Below are positions 35,754 to 44,499 of a stretch of 64,000 bases of DNA, one piece after another. The translations under genes and the position numbers were made by a program. The DNA comes from Streptomyces hygroscopicus (GTDB lineage Bacteria > Actinomycetota > Actinomycetes > Streptomycetales > Streptomycetaceae), in the NCBI GenBank assembly GCA_002021875.1, contig CP018627.1:11284001-11348000 (forward strand), given 5' to 3'. Within the stretch, counting starts at the first letter, position 1, and every line of letters begins with the position of its first letter. The notes below the pieces were generated by a model. It searched no databases. It had not been told where the DNA came from and saw only the letters and a list, made by a program, of their open reading frames with translations.

Positions 35754-36636
35754 CGCACGTACCGCACAGGCCCTGCCCGCAGGAGGAGGGGAGGGTGATG
35801 CCCGCCCGGGCCGCGGCCTCCAGCAGGGGCGTACCGGTGTCGCACGCGATCGTGGCCCCGCTGCGGGAGAGGCGGACCGCGAAGCTCGTGCCCCCGGTAG
35901 CTTTCACGGCGGCTGGAGCCGGTACCTCGAAGCTCTCCTCATGGCAGCGGTCCTCCGGGAGCCCCGCCGTGGCCAGCATCCGGCGGACCGCCCGCATGTA
36001 CCCCTGCGGTCCGCAGGTGAACACCTCGCGCCGGGGCAGATCGGGGGCGATCTGCCGCAGGACGTCGAGTGTGAGACGGCCCCGGTGGCCGTCCCACCGC
36101 TCCACCGCCCCGTCGTCCTCGCAGACATGGGCGACCCGGATCTGCGGCGCGGTCGCCGCCATCAGCTCCAGCTCCTGCCGGAACGGGATGTCGTCGGGGG
36201 TGCGGGCGCTGTGCACGAAGACCACGTCCGCCGGGGACGCCAGGTCGTACAGGGTCCTGGTCATGGACATCAGCGGCGTGATCCCGCTGCCGCCGGACAG
36301 GAAGAGATACGCGGGCGCCGGATGCCGTGCCGTCGAGAACCCGCCGAGCGGGCCCCGGGCGCGCACCACGTCGCCCGGTGTCAGATGGTCGTGCAGCCAG
36401 TTCGAGACCCGGCCGCCGGGCACGCGTTTGACGGTGATCGAGGCCAGGAGCGGACGCGACGGCGGGGAGGAGAGCGTGTAGCAGCGGTCGATCTCCTGGC
36501 CGTCGATCTCGAAGGTGAACGTGAGGTACTGCCCCGGGTCGTGCCGGAAGAGAGCGGGTTCAGACGCTTCGAAGACGAAGGTCTTCATGTCGTGCGTGAC
36601 ATCGCGGACCTGCCTGCACACCAGTGGGCCGGTCAT
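35626..36636 (-). CDS. Ferredoxin reductase with 2Fe-2S domain (GbcB-like)
   Basis: A 336-residue electron-transfer protein. Its order is FAD domain (R51-C-Y-T-L-S-S), NAD(P)H domain (GGSGITPLM near 115, CGPQGYM near 208), and a plant-type [2Fe-2S] domain with C286, C291, C294 and C324 or C325. This layout is that of GbcB, StcD-type and related reductases, which feed electrons from NADH to a partner Rieske oxygenase. The partner lies immediately upstream (ATGA overlap at 36633), so the pair forms one oxygenase system. Confidence 0.87.
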   Translation of the reverse strand: MTGPLVCRQVRDVTHDMKTFVFEASEPALFRHDPGQYLTFTFEIDGQEIDRCYTLSSPPSRPLLASITVKRVPGGRVSNWLHDHLTPGDVVRARGPLGGFSTARHPAPAYLFLSGGSGITPLMSMTRTLYDLASPADVVFVHSARTPDDIPFRQELELMAATAPQIRVAHVCEDDGAVERWDGHRGRLTLDVLRQIAPDLPRREVFTCGPQGYMRAVRRMLATAGLPEDRCHEESFEVPAPAAVKATGGTSFAVRLSRSGATIACDTGTPLLEAAARAGITLPSSCGQGLCGTCVTTLEKGTVDMRPGGGLRPGDVARNKILLCCSTPLEDLVIDA

Positions 36637-37919
36637 CGCCGCAGTTCCTCGCGCAGCCGGGCGACGTACCAGCTACAGAACGCCTCGACCTGGTATTCCG
36701 TCGGGGCGTACGGGCCGGGTGTGTAGGCCGGGCTGGAGACGCCCCGCTGGGCGCGGGCGACCAGGCGTGCGTCCTGCTCGTTCGTGGCCGTCCACACCGC
36801 GAGCAGGGTGTCCGGGTCGTAGTCGACGCCCTCCTCGGCGTCCGGGTGGACGAGCCAGGTGGTGCGCAGCAGCGTCTTGTCCGGGGCTAGCGGCAGCGCG
36901 CTGAAGGTGATCGCGTGGTCGCCGACCACATGGAACCAGGAGTTGGGTTGCATGTGCAGGGAGAGGTGGCCGAGGCGTGGCGTGGGCAGATCGCCCAGCA
37001 GGCGGCGGCAGGCGGCCCGGCCGTCCTTGGTGAAGGACTCACCGGCGAGGTCGAGCGCGTCGCGCTGGATGCGGAACCCGGTGGTGCGGTGGTCCAGCTC
37101 CTCGATGAGCGCGTACGGCAGGCCGAGCCTTTCGTACGTCTCGCGCAGCTCGGCGCCGGTCCGCAGATAGCGTTCGTGCGCCGGGCGCAGCGGGGCGGGG
37201 ATGTCCTTGCCGGCGTAGCCGTAGGTGGGGAAGAACGTGCGCAGCAGCTCGGGGTGGCCGTCGCAGTGGTAGCACTCCCGGTTGTTCTCCATCACCAGCT
37301 TCCAGTTGCCGTCCTCGACGAGGTCGGTGCGGGCCGCCACCTTCGCCCGGCGCAGGCCGTGCGGCAGCAGATACGGTTCGATGCGGGCGGCGACCTCGGT
37401 GAAGTCGGCCGGGGGTTGGTCGGCGAGGCAGACGAACACGAGCCCGCCGACGCTGCGCACGTGCACCGTCTTGAGGCCGAAGCAGCCGGGGTCGAAGTCC
37501 CCCGGCTGGGAGGGGGCGTACCGGAGCGCGCCGTCCGTTCCGTACGTCCACTTGTGGTAGCCGCAGACCAGGTTGCCGACTGATCCGCGCTCCCCGTCGA
37601 GGAGGCGGGCGCCGCGGTGGCGGCACACGTTGTGGAACGCGCGCGGGTTCTCGTCGTCGCCGCGTACGACGATGACCGAGTACGGGCCGATCTCCACCGT
37701 GGTGTAGTCGCCCGGCTCGGGGATCTCGGCGTCCACGGCCACGAAGAGCCAGTGGCGGGTGAAGACGGCCGCGATGTCGAGGTCGAAGAACTCCCGGTCG
37801 GTGTAGAAGGGCCGTTCCAGGCTGTGGCCGACGACTCGTCGCGCCACCGTGTCCTGGATCCGGGACGTTCCCCGCTCCTCGCGGGGCCTGACGGTGGCCG
37901 GCGTTGTCACGATGCTCAC
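36633..37919 (-). CDS. Rieske non-heme iron oxygenase alpha subunit (GbcA/Stc2-like)
   Basis: A 428-residue oxygenase. The Rieske cluster motif is C99-R-H101 ... C119-G-Y-H122. The mononuclear iron site is in ENNRECYHCDGHPEL with H218 and H222. This pattern and the GYHKWTYGTDG sequence resemble quaternary-ammonium demethylases (glycine betaine, stachydrine, carnitine monooxygenases), which release formaldehyde from an N-methyl group. The start is GTG at 37919. It overlaps the reductase gene and lies 12 bases after a DgcA-like demethylase, so successive N-demethylations are likely. Confidence 0.85.
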   Translation of the reverse strand: MSIVTTPATVRPREERGTSRIQDTVARRVVGHSLERPFYTDREFFDLDIAAVFTRHWLFVAVDAEIPEPGDYTTVEIGPYSVIVVRGDDENPRAFHNVCRHRGARLLDGERGSVGNLVCGYHKWTYGTDGALRYAPSQPGDFDPGCFGLKTVHVRSVGGLVFVCLADQPPADFTEVAARIEPYLLPHGLRRAKVAARTDLVEDGNWKLVMENNRECYHCDGHPELLRTFFPTYGYAGKDIPAPLRPAHERYLRTGAELRETYERLGLPYALIEELDHRTTGFRIQRDALDLAGESFTKDGRAACRRLLGDLPTPRLGHLSLHMQPNSWFHVVGDHAITFSALPLAPDKTLLRTTWLVHPDAEEGVDYDPDTLLAVWTATNEQDARLVARAQRGVSSPAYTPGPYAPTEYQVEAFCSWYVARLREELRR

Positions 37920-37931
37920 GCTGCTCTCCTC

Positions 37932-39977
37932 TCACATCGGCAGGCACAGGCGCAGTGCGTCGAGCACCGCGGCATGGATGTTGCGGCTGGTGACGGCGTC
38001 CCCGATGCGGAACAACTGGAAGCGGCCCTCGGGGTTGTCGGCCTCCCGCTGCGGTTCACCGGCCAGCAGGGCGGGGTGGTTCACGCGGCCGAGGTTGCGC
38101 GACGCGGGGAGCAGGTCCCAGTAGAGGTCCGCGATGGGCAGCGTTCCGTGTTCCACCACCACGTGGTCCACGATCCGCTCCGCCTCGGTGTCCGCGTACG
38201 GGCTGCGCAGCGTGGCCGTCAGACGGCCGTCCTCGGTGCGGCGTACGGACACCAGCCGGTGGGCCAGTGTGGTGCGCACCGTGTGTTCGGCGAAGGCCCG
38301 CAGATAGGCGGGCGAGTTCATACTGCCGACGTCGGGTGCGAGGGTGCGCTCCGGCGTCACGTACTCGATGGGCAGGCCCTTGCGGGCCAGCAACTCGGTG
38401 GCGTCCAGGCCCGGGTAGGCGCCGTTGTCGTCGTAGACCAGCACGTGTCCGCGGGGGCGCAGGGCTCCGCCCAGGACGTCCCACGTGTCGCACACCAGAT
38501 CGGCGCCCTCCGTGAGGAAGGAGACGTCGGGCAGCCCGCCGGTGGCGATGAGCACGATGTCGGGGCGTTCCGCGAGGACGTCCTCGGACTCGGCCGGCGC
38601 CCCGAGCCGCAGGTCGACGCCGAGTACCTTGCACTCGTCGACGCGCCAGTCCACGATGCCGAGCAGATCCCGCCTGCGGGTATTGGACGCGGCGATGCGT
38701 ATCTGCCCGCCGGGCAGGTCACCGGCCTCGAACACGACCACCTCATGACCGCGCTCGCCCAGCACCCGGGCCGCCTCCAGCCCGGCGGGCCCGGCGCCCA
38801 CCACCACGGCCTTCTTCCGCTCGGCCGCACGTGGGACGGTGTGCGGCAGCCGCAGTTCGCGCCCGGTGGCGGGGTTGTGGACGCACTTGGTGTCCCCGGA
38901 GTCGTAGATCGCGTCGAGGCAGTAGCTCGCCCCCACGCACGGCCGGATGCGGTCCTCGTCCCCGGCGGCCACCTTGGCCACGAGGTGGGGGTCGGCGATC
39001 TGGGCCCGGGTCATGCCGACCAGGTCGAGCAGCCCCTCCCGCACCGCGTACCGCGCGGTGGCGACGTCGGCGATGCGGGCGGCGTGCATCACCGGCACCT
39101 CGATCCGTCGCTTGATCTCGGCGGTGAAGTCGAGGAACGGCGCAAAGGGCATGCCCATCGTCGGGATGGTCTTCGCCAGCGTGGCGTCGCTCTCGATCGA
39201 GCCCCGGATGGTGCTGACGAAGTCGATGCCGTCCGCGATGTACGCCCGGACCGCGGTCAGCGCCTCGTCCAGGACCAGCCCGCCGGGCCGGTCCTCGTCC
39301 ATCATCATGCGGATGCCGACGATGAAGTCGGGCCCGACCGCGGCCCGGATCGCCCGGACCACCCGGCGCGGGAAGGCCATGCGGTGCGCGAGGCTGCCGC
39401 CGTATTCGTCGTCCCGGTGGTTCGTCGTCGGGGACAGGAAGCTGTCGAGGAAGTGTCCGTACGACTGGATCTCGATCCCGTCCAGCCCCCCGGCCTCACA
39501 GCGGGCGGCCGCGGCCGCGTAGTCCCGTACGACGCGGTCCAGGTCCCACTGCTCGGCCTCCTTGGGGAACGCCCGGTGCGCGGGCTCCCGCACCGGTGAC
39601 GCGGAGAGCACCGGCAGCCAGTCCCCCGTGTAGTTGCTGGTACGCCGCCCCAGGTGCGTGACCTGGCACATGACCGCCGCCCCGGCGTCGTGCACATCGT
39701 CGGCCAGCCGCCGGAACCACGGCACCACCTCGTCGCGGTAGAGCAGCAGATTGCCGAAGGACGGCGGACTGTCGGGCGACACCACCGCCGACCCGCCGAT
39801 CATCGTCAGCCCGACCCCGCCGCGAGCCTTCTCCAGGTGGTACATCCGGTACCGGTCCCGGGGCAGCCCCTCTTCCCCGAACGCCGGTTCATGTGACGTG
39901 CTGACCACCCTGTTGCGCAGGGTGAGGCTCTTGATCGTGAAGGGCTGGAGCAGGGGATCCATCGCTCGCGCATGCAT
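37932..39977 (-). CDS. OYE-type NADH:flavin oxidoreductase (DgcA/N-methylproline demethylase-like)
   Basis: A 681-residue flavoprotein. Residues 1-380 form an FMN TIM barrel of the old-yellow-enzyme family (VVSTSHEPAFGEEGLPRDRY, FLSPTTNHRDDEYGG), and 388-681 form a nucleotide-binding part (VVVGAGPAGLEAARVLGERG). The cysteine cluster reads C347, A350, C353, C365: the second ligand of a trimethylamine-dehydrogenase-type 4Fe-4S cluster is Ala. As I recall, this is usual in the DgcA branch acting on dimethylglycine or methylproline. The ATG at 39977 has GGAGGAG upstream. It is the first gene of the three-gene operon. Confidence 0.85.
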   Translation of the reverse strand: MHARAMDPLLQPFTIKSLTLRNRVVSTSHEPAFGEEGLPRDRYRMYHLEKARGGVGLTMIGGSAVVSPDSPPSFGNLLLYRDEVVPWFRRLADDVHDAGAAVMCQVTHLGRRTSNYTGDWLPVLSASPVREPAHRAFPKEAEQWDLDRVVRDYAAAAARCEAGGLDGIEIQSYGHFLDSFLSPTTNHRDDEYGGSLAHRMAFPRRVVRAIRAAVGPDFIVGIRMMMDEDRPGGLVLDEALTAVRAYIADGIDFVSTIRGSIESDATLAKTIPTMGMPFAPFLDFTAEIKRRIEVPVMHAARIADVATARYAVREGLLDLVGMTRAQIADPHLVAKVAAGDEDRIRPCVGASYCLDAIYDSGDTKCVHNPATGRELRLPHTVPRAAERKKAVVVGAGPAGLEAARVLGERGHEVVVFEAGDLPGGQIRIAASNTRRRDLLGIVDWRVDECKVLGVDLRLGAPAESEDVLAERPDIVLIATGGLPDVSFLTEGADLVCDTWDVLGGALRPRGHVLVYDDNGAYPGLDATELLARKGLPIEYVTPERTLAPDVGSMNSPAYLRAFAEHTVRTTLAHRLVSVRRTEDGRLTATLRSPYADTEAERIVDHVVVEHGTLPIADLYWDLLPASRNLGRVNHPALLAGEPQREADNPEGRFQLFRIGDAVTSRNIHAAVLDALRLCLPM

Positions 39978-40353
39978 GTGGCGCTCCTCCCTGAGCTGGA
40001 CAAGCCCAGCATGGAGGTGACACCGGTCACGGACAATCAAACGATCCCTCAGGAAACCGTGCGAATCGGCTGCAAGATCGAAGGTGTCGCGCCACTTCCC
40101 GCGCCGCCGGTGAACTGCTAGCCCGAGCCGGCGATGCCGTGCGCGAGACCGGTGGCGGCGGGCGGGGGAGGCGGCACGGGCGGAGAGCCAGGCGGTGGCT
40201 GCGGGGCAGAAGGGTCTGGTGCGGGTCGTGGGACGGGAGGTAGCTGGTACCGATGATGAGGGAAGCGGCCAGGGTTACTGGCCCGGTGTGGATGCACTCC
40301 GGAGGCGCCTTGCCCGGCGAACGGGCGGCGGCGTCATTGACCGATCACAGCGG
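39978..40353. other. Promoter region of the demethylase operon
   Basis: This is 376 bases between the minus-strand demethylase operon and the LysR stop. A 36-codon plus-strand frame from the ATG at 40012 was seen but has no recognisable product. No clear palindrome was found. The LysR gene is transcribed toward this region, so its own promoter is elsewhere. Confidence 0.4.
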
Positions 40354-41253
40354 TCACCCGCGCCCCTTCGGATGCTGATGCACGAACTGTTCGAATGCCC
40401 GGGCGGCCGCGCTCGGAGTTCGGTTGTCGGGAACAGCCAGGGAGATCGTCCAGTTGAGCAGGGCGTCGGTGATGGGCAGCGTGGTGAGATCGGCGTGGGG
40501 CTCGACGACGCCGCGCGGCAGCAGAGCGATGCCCAGGCCGTGACGGACGAAGTCGGCACCGGCCGTGATGTCGGTGATCTCGATGGTGACGTGACGGTGG
40601 ATCCCCGCGGTGGTGAACGCCCGGTCGGTCACGGCGCGGTTGCCGTAGCCGGGCGGGAAGTCGATGAATGCCTCGTCGTTCAGTTCGGCCATCGCCGCTT
40701 CGGTGCGGTCGGCGAGGCGGTGGTCGGCTGAAACGACGAGGTCCAAGGGAGCGGAGGTGAGATCTCTCAGCTGCGCGCCGGTCGGCGGGCGGCCCGGGCC
40801 CGAGACGAACGCGAGGTCGAGTCTGCCCTCGGTGAGCGCCGTGAGGAGGCCGGGCGAGCCGCCGCTCGAGGCCGCGGTGGCGAGGTGCACGGAGACGGCG
40901 GGGTACTGGCGGTGGAAGCTCCCCAGCATGGCGGGCAGGTCGATCGGCCCGAGTGAACTCGTCGTCCCGATGTGCAAGTTCCCCCGGATGTCGCCGCCGG
41001 CCTCATCGACGGCGGCGCGCGCCTCGCGCGCGGCGTCAAGGGCCGCCCGTGCCTTGGGCAGGAGCGCGTGTCCGGTTTCCGTGAGGACGACCCGCCTGGA
41101 TGTGCGCCACAACAGCTGGGTGCGCAGCTCCCGCTCCAGGGAGGCGATCGTCGCCGACACCGCCGACTGCACGATGTGCAGCCGGGCCGCCGCGCGGGTG
41201 AAGCTCGACTCTTCCGTCACCGCGACGAAGCACTCCAGCTGGCGTAGCTCCAT
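40354..41253 (-). CDS. LysR-family transcriptional regulator
   Basis: A 299-residue LysR protein. The N-terminal winged helix is clear (RQLECFVAVTEESSFTRAAA, then LHIVQSAVSATIASLERELR, residues 3-43), followed by the two-lobed effector domain (LHIGTTSSLGPIDLPAML, then LDLAFVSGPGRP). It is divergent from an NmrA-like oxidoreductase at 41364. The 110-base gap holds a nested inverted repeat typical of LysR activation sites. Confidence 0.92.
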   Translation of the reverse strand: MELRQLECFVAVTEESSFTRAAARLHIVQSAVSATIASLERELRTQLLWRTSRRVVLTETGHALLPKARAALDAAREARAAVDEAGGDIRGNLHIGTTSSLGPIDLPAMLGSFHRQYPAVSVHLATAASSGGSPGLLTALTEGRLDLAFVSGPGRPPTGAQLRDLTSAPLDLVVSADHRLADRTEAAMAELNDEAFIDFPPGYGNRAVTDRAFTTAGIHRHVTIEITDITAGADFVRHGLGIALLPRGVVEPHADLTTLPITDALLNWTISLAVPDNRTPSAAARAFEQFVHQHPKGRG

Positions 41254-41288
41254 GCTCGCAACTATCGCAGATGGCGATGGCTGCGAGC
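41254..41288. promoter_or_regulatory. LysR binding-site candidate (nested palindrome)
   Basis: The outer perfect repeat GCTCGCA/TGCGAGC (41254-41260 with 41282-41288) encloses an inner TCGCAG/CTGCGA (41265-41270 with 41281-41286). It begins right at the LysR start codon and lies 76 bases before the NmrA-like start. Confidence 0.5.
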
Positions 41289-41363
41289 AGAACCATTCGT
41301 TGGACGCGATGCGTGGTCCGACGCAGTGTGGACGGTGCCTGCCCCGTCCCCTGGAGGTACCAC

Positions 41364-42200
41364 ATGACCATCCTGATCACCGGCTCCCGTGGCGGCATCG
41401 GCGCCGGTCTGGTGCACCGCTTGCACACGTCCGGCTATGACGTCCGGGCGGCCAGCCGCGCCCCGGAGAAGGCCGACCCGCCCGCCGGTGTCACAGTCGT
41501 CCCGCTCGACCTCGCCGACGCGACGACGTTCGCGCCCGCGCTGGCCGGAGTGAGCAGCATGTTCCTGTACGCCGAGCCGACCGGGATCGATGAGCTCCTG
41601 GACGCGGCGGTCTCGGCCGGAGTGCGACGGGTGGTGCTGCTCTCGTCCGACTCGGTGAACCTCCCGAACGCCGAGCACAGCGCCCTGGCCCGCCACCACC
41701 TGCTGGTGGAACGGGCGCTGCGCGCCGCGCCCCTCACCTCGACCGTGCTGCGGCCGGGCGGGTTCGCCACCATGACGCTGGGCTGGGCGGAGTCCATCCG
41801 GGCGGGCGCGCCGGTCGAGCAGGGATACCCGGAAGCCCGGTTGGATGTCATACACCCCGACGACATCGCCGACGTCGCTGAACTGGCGCTGACCACCCAC
41901 ACACTGGACGACGAGACGATCAGCCTGGGCGGTCCGGAGGTGGTCGGATTCCGTGACCAGGCACGGATACTCGGGGAGCTGCTGAACCGTGAGATCGAGC
42001 TGCGCGAAGCGGCTCCGGAACAGGCTGCCGCGCGCCTGGGCAGCCACGTTCCCGCGCCATTGGTCGCGGCGGTGCTGGACTATTGGGCCCAGTTGTCCGA
42101 TGGGCGGTGCGAGGCGTCGCGCTCCGCCGAGCCGATCACCGGCCGCCCCGGCCGTACGTTCCGTCAGTGGGCCACCGAGAACCTCGCATGGTTCCGGTGA
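41364..42200 (+). CDS. NmrA-like NAD(P)-binding oxidoreductase
   Basis: A 278-residue atypical SDR with TILITGSRGGIGAGLVHRLH at the N-terminus and an NmrA-type body (VVLLSSDSVNLPNAEHSALA, then LRPGGFATMTLGWAESI). It may be a reductase of a small carbonyl or quinone. The ATG at 41364 has GGAGG six bases upstream, which excludes earlier in-frame starts. It is divergent from the LysR regulator and is the probable target. It is the third NmrA-type protein paired with a regulator in this window. Confidence 0.87.
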   Translation: MTILITGSRGGIGAGLVHRLHTSGYDVRAASRAPEKADPPAGVTVVPLDLADATTFAPALAGVSSMFLYAEPTGIDELLDAAVSAGVRRVVLLSSDSVNLPNAEHSALARHHLLVERALRAAPLTSTVLRPGGFATMTLGWAESIRAGAPVEQGYPEARLDVIHPDDIADVAELALTTHTLDDETISLGGPEVVGFRDQARILGELLNREIELREAAPEQAAARLGSHVPAPLVAAVLDYWAQLSDGRCEASRSAEPITGRPGRTFRQWATENLAWFR

Positions 42201-42450
42201 CGGGGTGGGGATACGGACCGCATCGGCGTCCCATGGGGCACTTCGCAGGAGGCGCCGCATCGGCCCGGGGCGGGTATGTCCGGCCTGCCCCACGCCACTT
42301 CCTCACCGGAAACCCACTCCTGGGGCGGGGGCAACCCGGCCATGCGGTGAGGGCCGCCGGCGGCGCGCGGTACGGCGATCAGTGGTCAGGCGGTTCGTAG
42401 TCCGGCCAGTCGAGACGCGGTGGCTCCGTCCGGTGGACGAGGCCCGGCGT

Positions 42451-43338
42451 TCATCGATCCTGTCGGTTGGAGAGGTGACTGGCGGGCTCGGTGTTTTCGG
42501 TGGCGGCCCAGGCGGCGAGGAGTTGTAGGGCGTCGTGGTCGGGGGTATGCGGTGCGGCGCTGTAGGCGGTCAGGGTCAAGCCGGGCTGGGCGGGCAGTTC
42601 CATGGTGTCGAAGTCGAGAGTGAGGACGCCGACGGCCGGGTGACGGAAGGACTTACGGCCGGTCTGGTGCAGACGCACGTTGTGTTTGGCCCAGGCGGTG
42701 CGGAACTCCTCGCTGCGGGTGACGAGTTCGCCGATGAGTCCGGTCAGCTCGCTGTCGTGCGGTGTGCGTCCGGCTTCGGTGCGCAGCAGGGAGACGGTGG
42801 TGTTCAGAGACTCCTCCCAGTCGGGGAAGAAGTCGCGGCCGCGCGGATTGAGGAACTGGAAGCGGGCGATGTTGGCCGTCGGGGTGGTGGGGTCGGGGAA
42901 GAGCGGGGAGTAGAGGGCGCGGCCGAGGTGGTTGGTGGCGAGGATGTCCAGGCGTCCGCTGCGGATGAAGGCCGGGGAGTCGGTCATGGAGTGCAGGACG
43001 CGCAGGACGCTGCCGGGTAGTGGTCCGCGGACGGGCTTGCGGCGGGCGGGGCGTTTGGCGGCGGCGCGTGCCAAGTCGTGAAGGTGGGCGCGTTCGGCGT
43101 CATCGAGCTGGAGGGCGTTCGCGACGGCGTCGAGGACTTCCTGCGAGGCTCCGGCGAGGTGCCCGCGCTCCAAGCGGATGTAGTAGTCGATGCTGACGCC
43201 GGCGAGGAGGGCGACTTCTTCCCGGCGCAGGCCCGGCACACGCCGGTTGCCGCCGTAGACGGGCAGGCCCGCCCGCTGGGGGGTGATCTTGGCGCGGCGG
43301 GAGGCCAGGAACTCGCGGATGTCGCTCTCGGTACTCAC
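42451..43338 (-). CDS. XRE-family regulator with MmyB-like ligand domain
   Basis: A 295-residue protein with the same layout as the regulator at 26361: an HTH_31 domain (REFLASRRAKITPQRAGLPV, VPGLRREEVALLAGVSIDYY) and an MmyB-like PAS domain (LDILATNHLGRALYSPLF, DFFPDWEESLNTTVSLLRTE). The GTG at 43338 begins the usual MSTESDIREFL. It is divergent from a cupin and a carboxymuconolactone-decarboxylase-like gene. A TACCTGGTA palindrome at 43386-43394 may be part of its site. Confidence 0.9.
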   Translation of the reverse strand: MSTESDIREFLASRRAKITPQRAGLPVYGGNRRVPGLRREEVALLAGVSIDYYIRLERGHLAGASQEVLDAVANALQLDDAERAHLHDLARAAAKRPARRKPVRGPLPGSVLRVLHSMTDSPAFIRSGRLDILATNHLGRALYSPLFPDPTTPTANIARFQFLNPRGRDFFPDWEESLNTTVSLLRTEAGRTPHDSELTGLIGELVTRSEEFRTAWAKHNVRLHQTGRKSFRHPAVGVLTLDFDTMELPAQPGLTLTAYSAAPHTPDHDALQLLAAWAATENTEPASHLSNRQDR

Positions 43339-43617
43339 GCATTCCAGGTTAGATCGGGCGGCGCACGCGTGGGGGGCCCTGTCAGTACCTGGTATGACAG
43401 ACCCTTCTTCCCTCCTTTGAGCTGCGGTTTCCTGGATAGCGGCAGCGGTCGGGGGTGCCGGACACCAATCGGAATCCGGGCTTGCGGCGGCTGCCGGACG
43501 GCCCTGTGTGGCACAGAGTGTTACCGGCCGGTTCGCGGTACTTCCCGCGAGAAGATCGCCGACGAGCGTAAGGCCGCCTGATCCCTCCCACAACCCCGCA
43601 CTCCTGAGAGAGACACC

Positions 43618-44025
43618 ATGGAATTCGTCAAAGAGCGGGCCACTACCAAGGCCCCCGCGGACTGGTTCACCGGCGACGTCTGGTTCGACGTGATCTACGC
43701 GGGCAAGGAGCCGTCCCGGATGCGCGCCAACATGGTCCGCTTCTCGCCCGGCGCCCGTACCCACTGGCACTCCCACGTGCTGGGCCAGACCCTGCACGTC
43801 GTTTCCGGCGTCGCCTTGATCGGCACCCGCGACGGCATCGTCTTCGAAGCCCACCCCGGCCAGACCGTCACCTGCCCCCCGAACGAGGAACACTGGCACG
43901 GCGCCACCCCGGACCGCTTCATGGAGCACATCGCCATGTGGGAGGGCAAGGGCGACGGAGTTGCGGAAACCACCTGGAACGAGCCGGTCACCGACGAGCA
44001 GTACAACCGCGCCCGCAGCCACTGA
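43618..44025 (+). CDS. Cupin-domain protein
   Basis: A 135-residue single cupin. The first cupin motif is FSPGARTHWHSHVLGQTLHV with the metal His residues, and the second is PNEEHWHGATPDRF. Cupins of this type accompany CMD-like enzymes and act as isomerases, oxygenases or binding proteins. An ATG at 43618 follows GAGAG. It is separated by 106 bases from the CMD-like gene and is likely controlled by the divergent XRE regulator. Confidence 0.87.
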   Translation: MEFVKERATTKAPADWFTGDVWFDVIYAGKEPSRMRANMVRFSPGARTHWHSHVLGQTLHVVSGVALIGTRDGIVFEAHPGQTVTCPPNEEHWHGATPDRFMEHIAMWEGKGDGVAETTWNEPVTDEQYNRARSH

Positions 44026-44131
44026 CCGGGCCCCGTCCCCCTTTCCCGTGCCGCCGCGTGCCCGGAGACGGGGACCGGCTCCCCTGCGGGCTCCTGGGCT
44101 TGTGACCCGCCGACCAGCGAAAGGACCTTCG

Positions 44132-44458
44132 ATGACCGACCAACAGAAACAGATCGGCGGCGGACGCCGCACGATCGGTGATTTCGCTCCGAAGCTCGCC
44201 GAGCTCACCGACGACATCCTGTTCGAGGACGTGTGGAATCGCACCGGGCTGGCCGCCCGCGACCGCAGCCTGATCACCGTCGCCGTCCTCGTCGCTGGTG
44301 GCGACGCCGACCAGCTCCGCTTCCACCTCGGACGGGCGAAGGAGAACGGCGTCACCGAGACCGAACTCATCGAGGCGATCACCCACCTCGCCTTCTACGC
44401 CGGCTGGCCCAAGGCCATGACGGCCATCACGGCCGCGAGGCAGGTCTTCTCAGCCTGA
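44132..44458 (+). CDS. Carboxymuconolactone decarboxylase/AhpD-like protein
   Basis: A 108-residue CMD-fold protein (FEDVWNRTGLAARDRSLITV, then LRFHLGRAKENGVTETELIE and THLAFYAGWPKAMTA). The AhpD CxxC pair is absent, so it belongs to the decarboxylase-like branch and not to the peroxidase branch. The ATG at 44132 has AAAGGA upstream. It follows the cupin gene, a pairing often seen in Streptomyces, and converges with an MFS gene. Confidence 0.87.
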   Translation: MTDQQKQIGGGRRTIGDFAPKLAELTDDILFEDVWNRTGLAARDRSLITVAVLVAGGDADQLRFHLGRAKENGVTETELIEAITHLAFYAGWPKAMTAITAARQVFSA

Positions 44459-44499
44459 GCGCCGGGGGAGGAGCCTGTTCGGGCGACCCGCCGCACGCC

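Noticed and set aside
37617..39599. 660-codon plus-strand frame opposite the demethylase and Rieske genes
   Set aside because: Antisense shadow: it spans two real minus-strand genes and has no recognisable motif or ribosome site.
40012..40122. 36-codon plus-strand frame in the demethylase promoter region
   Set aside because: Short, with no recognisable product; it begins just upstream of the divergent operon without a convincing context.
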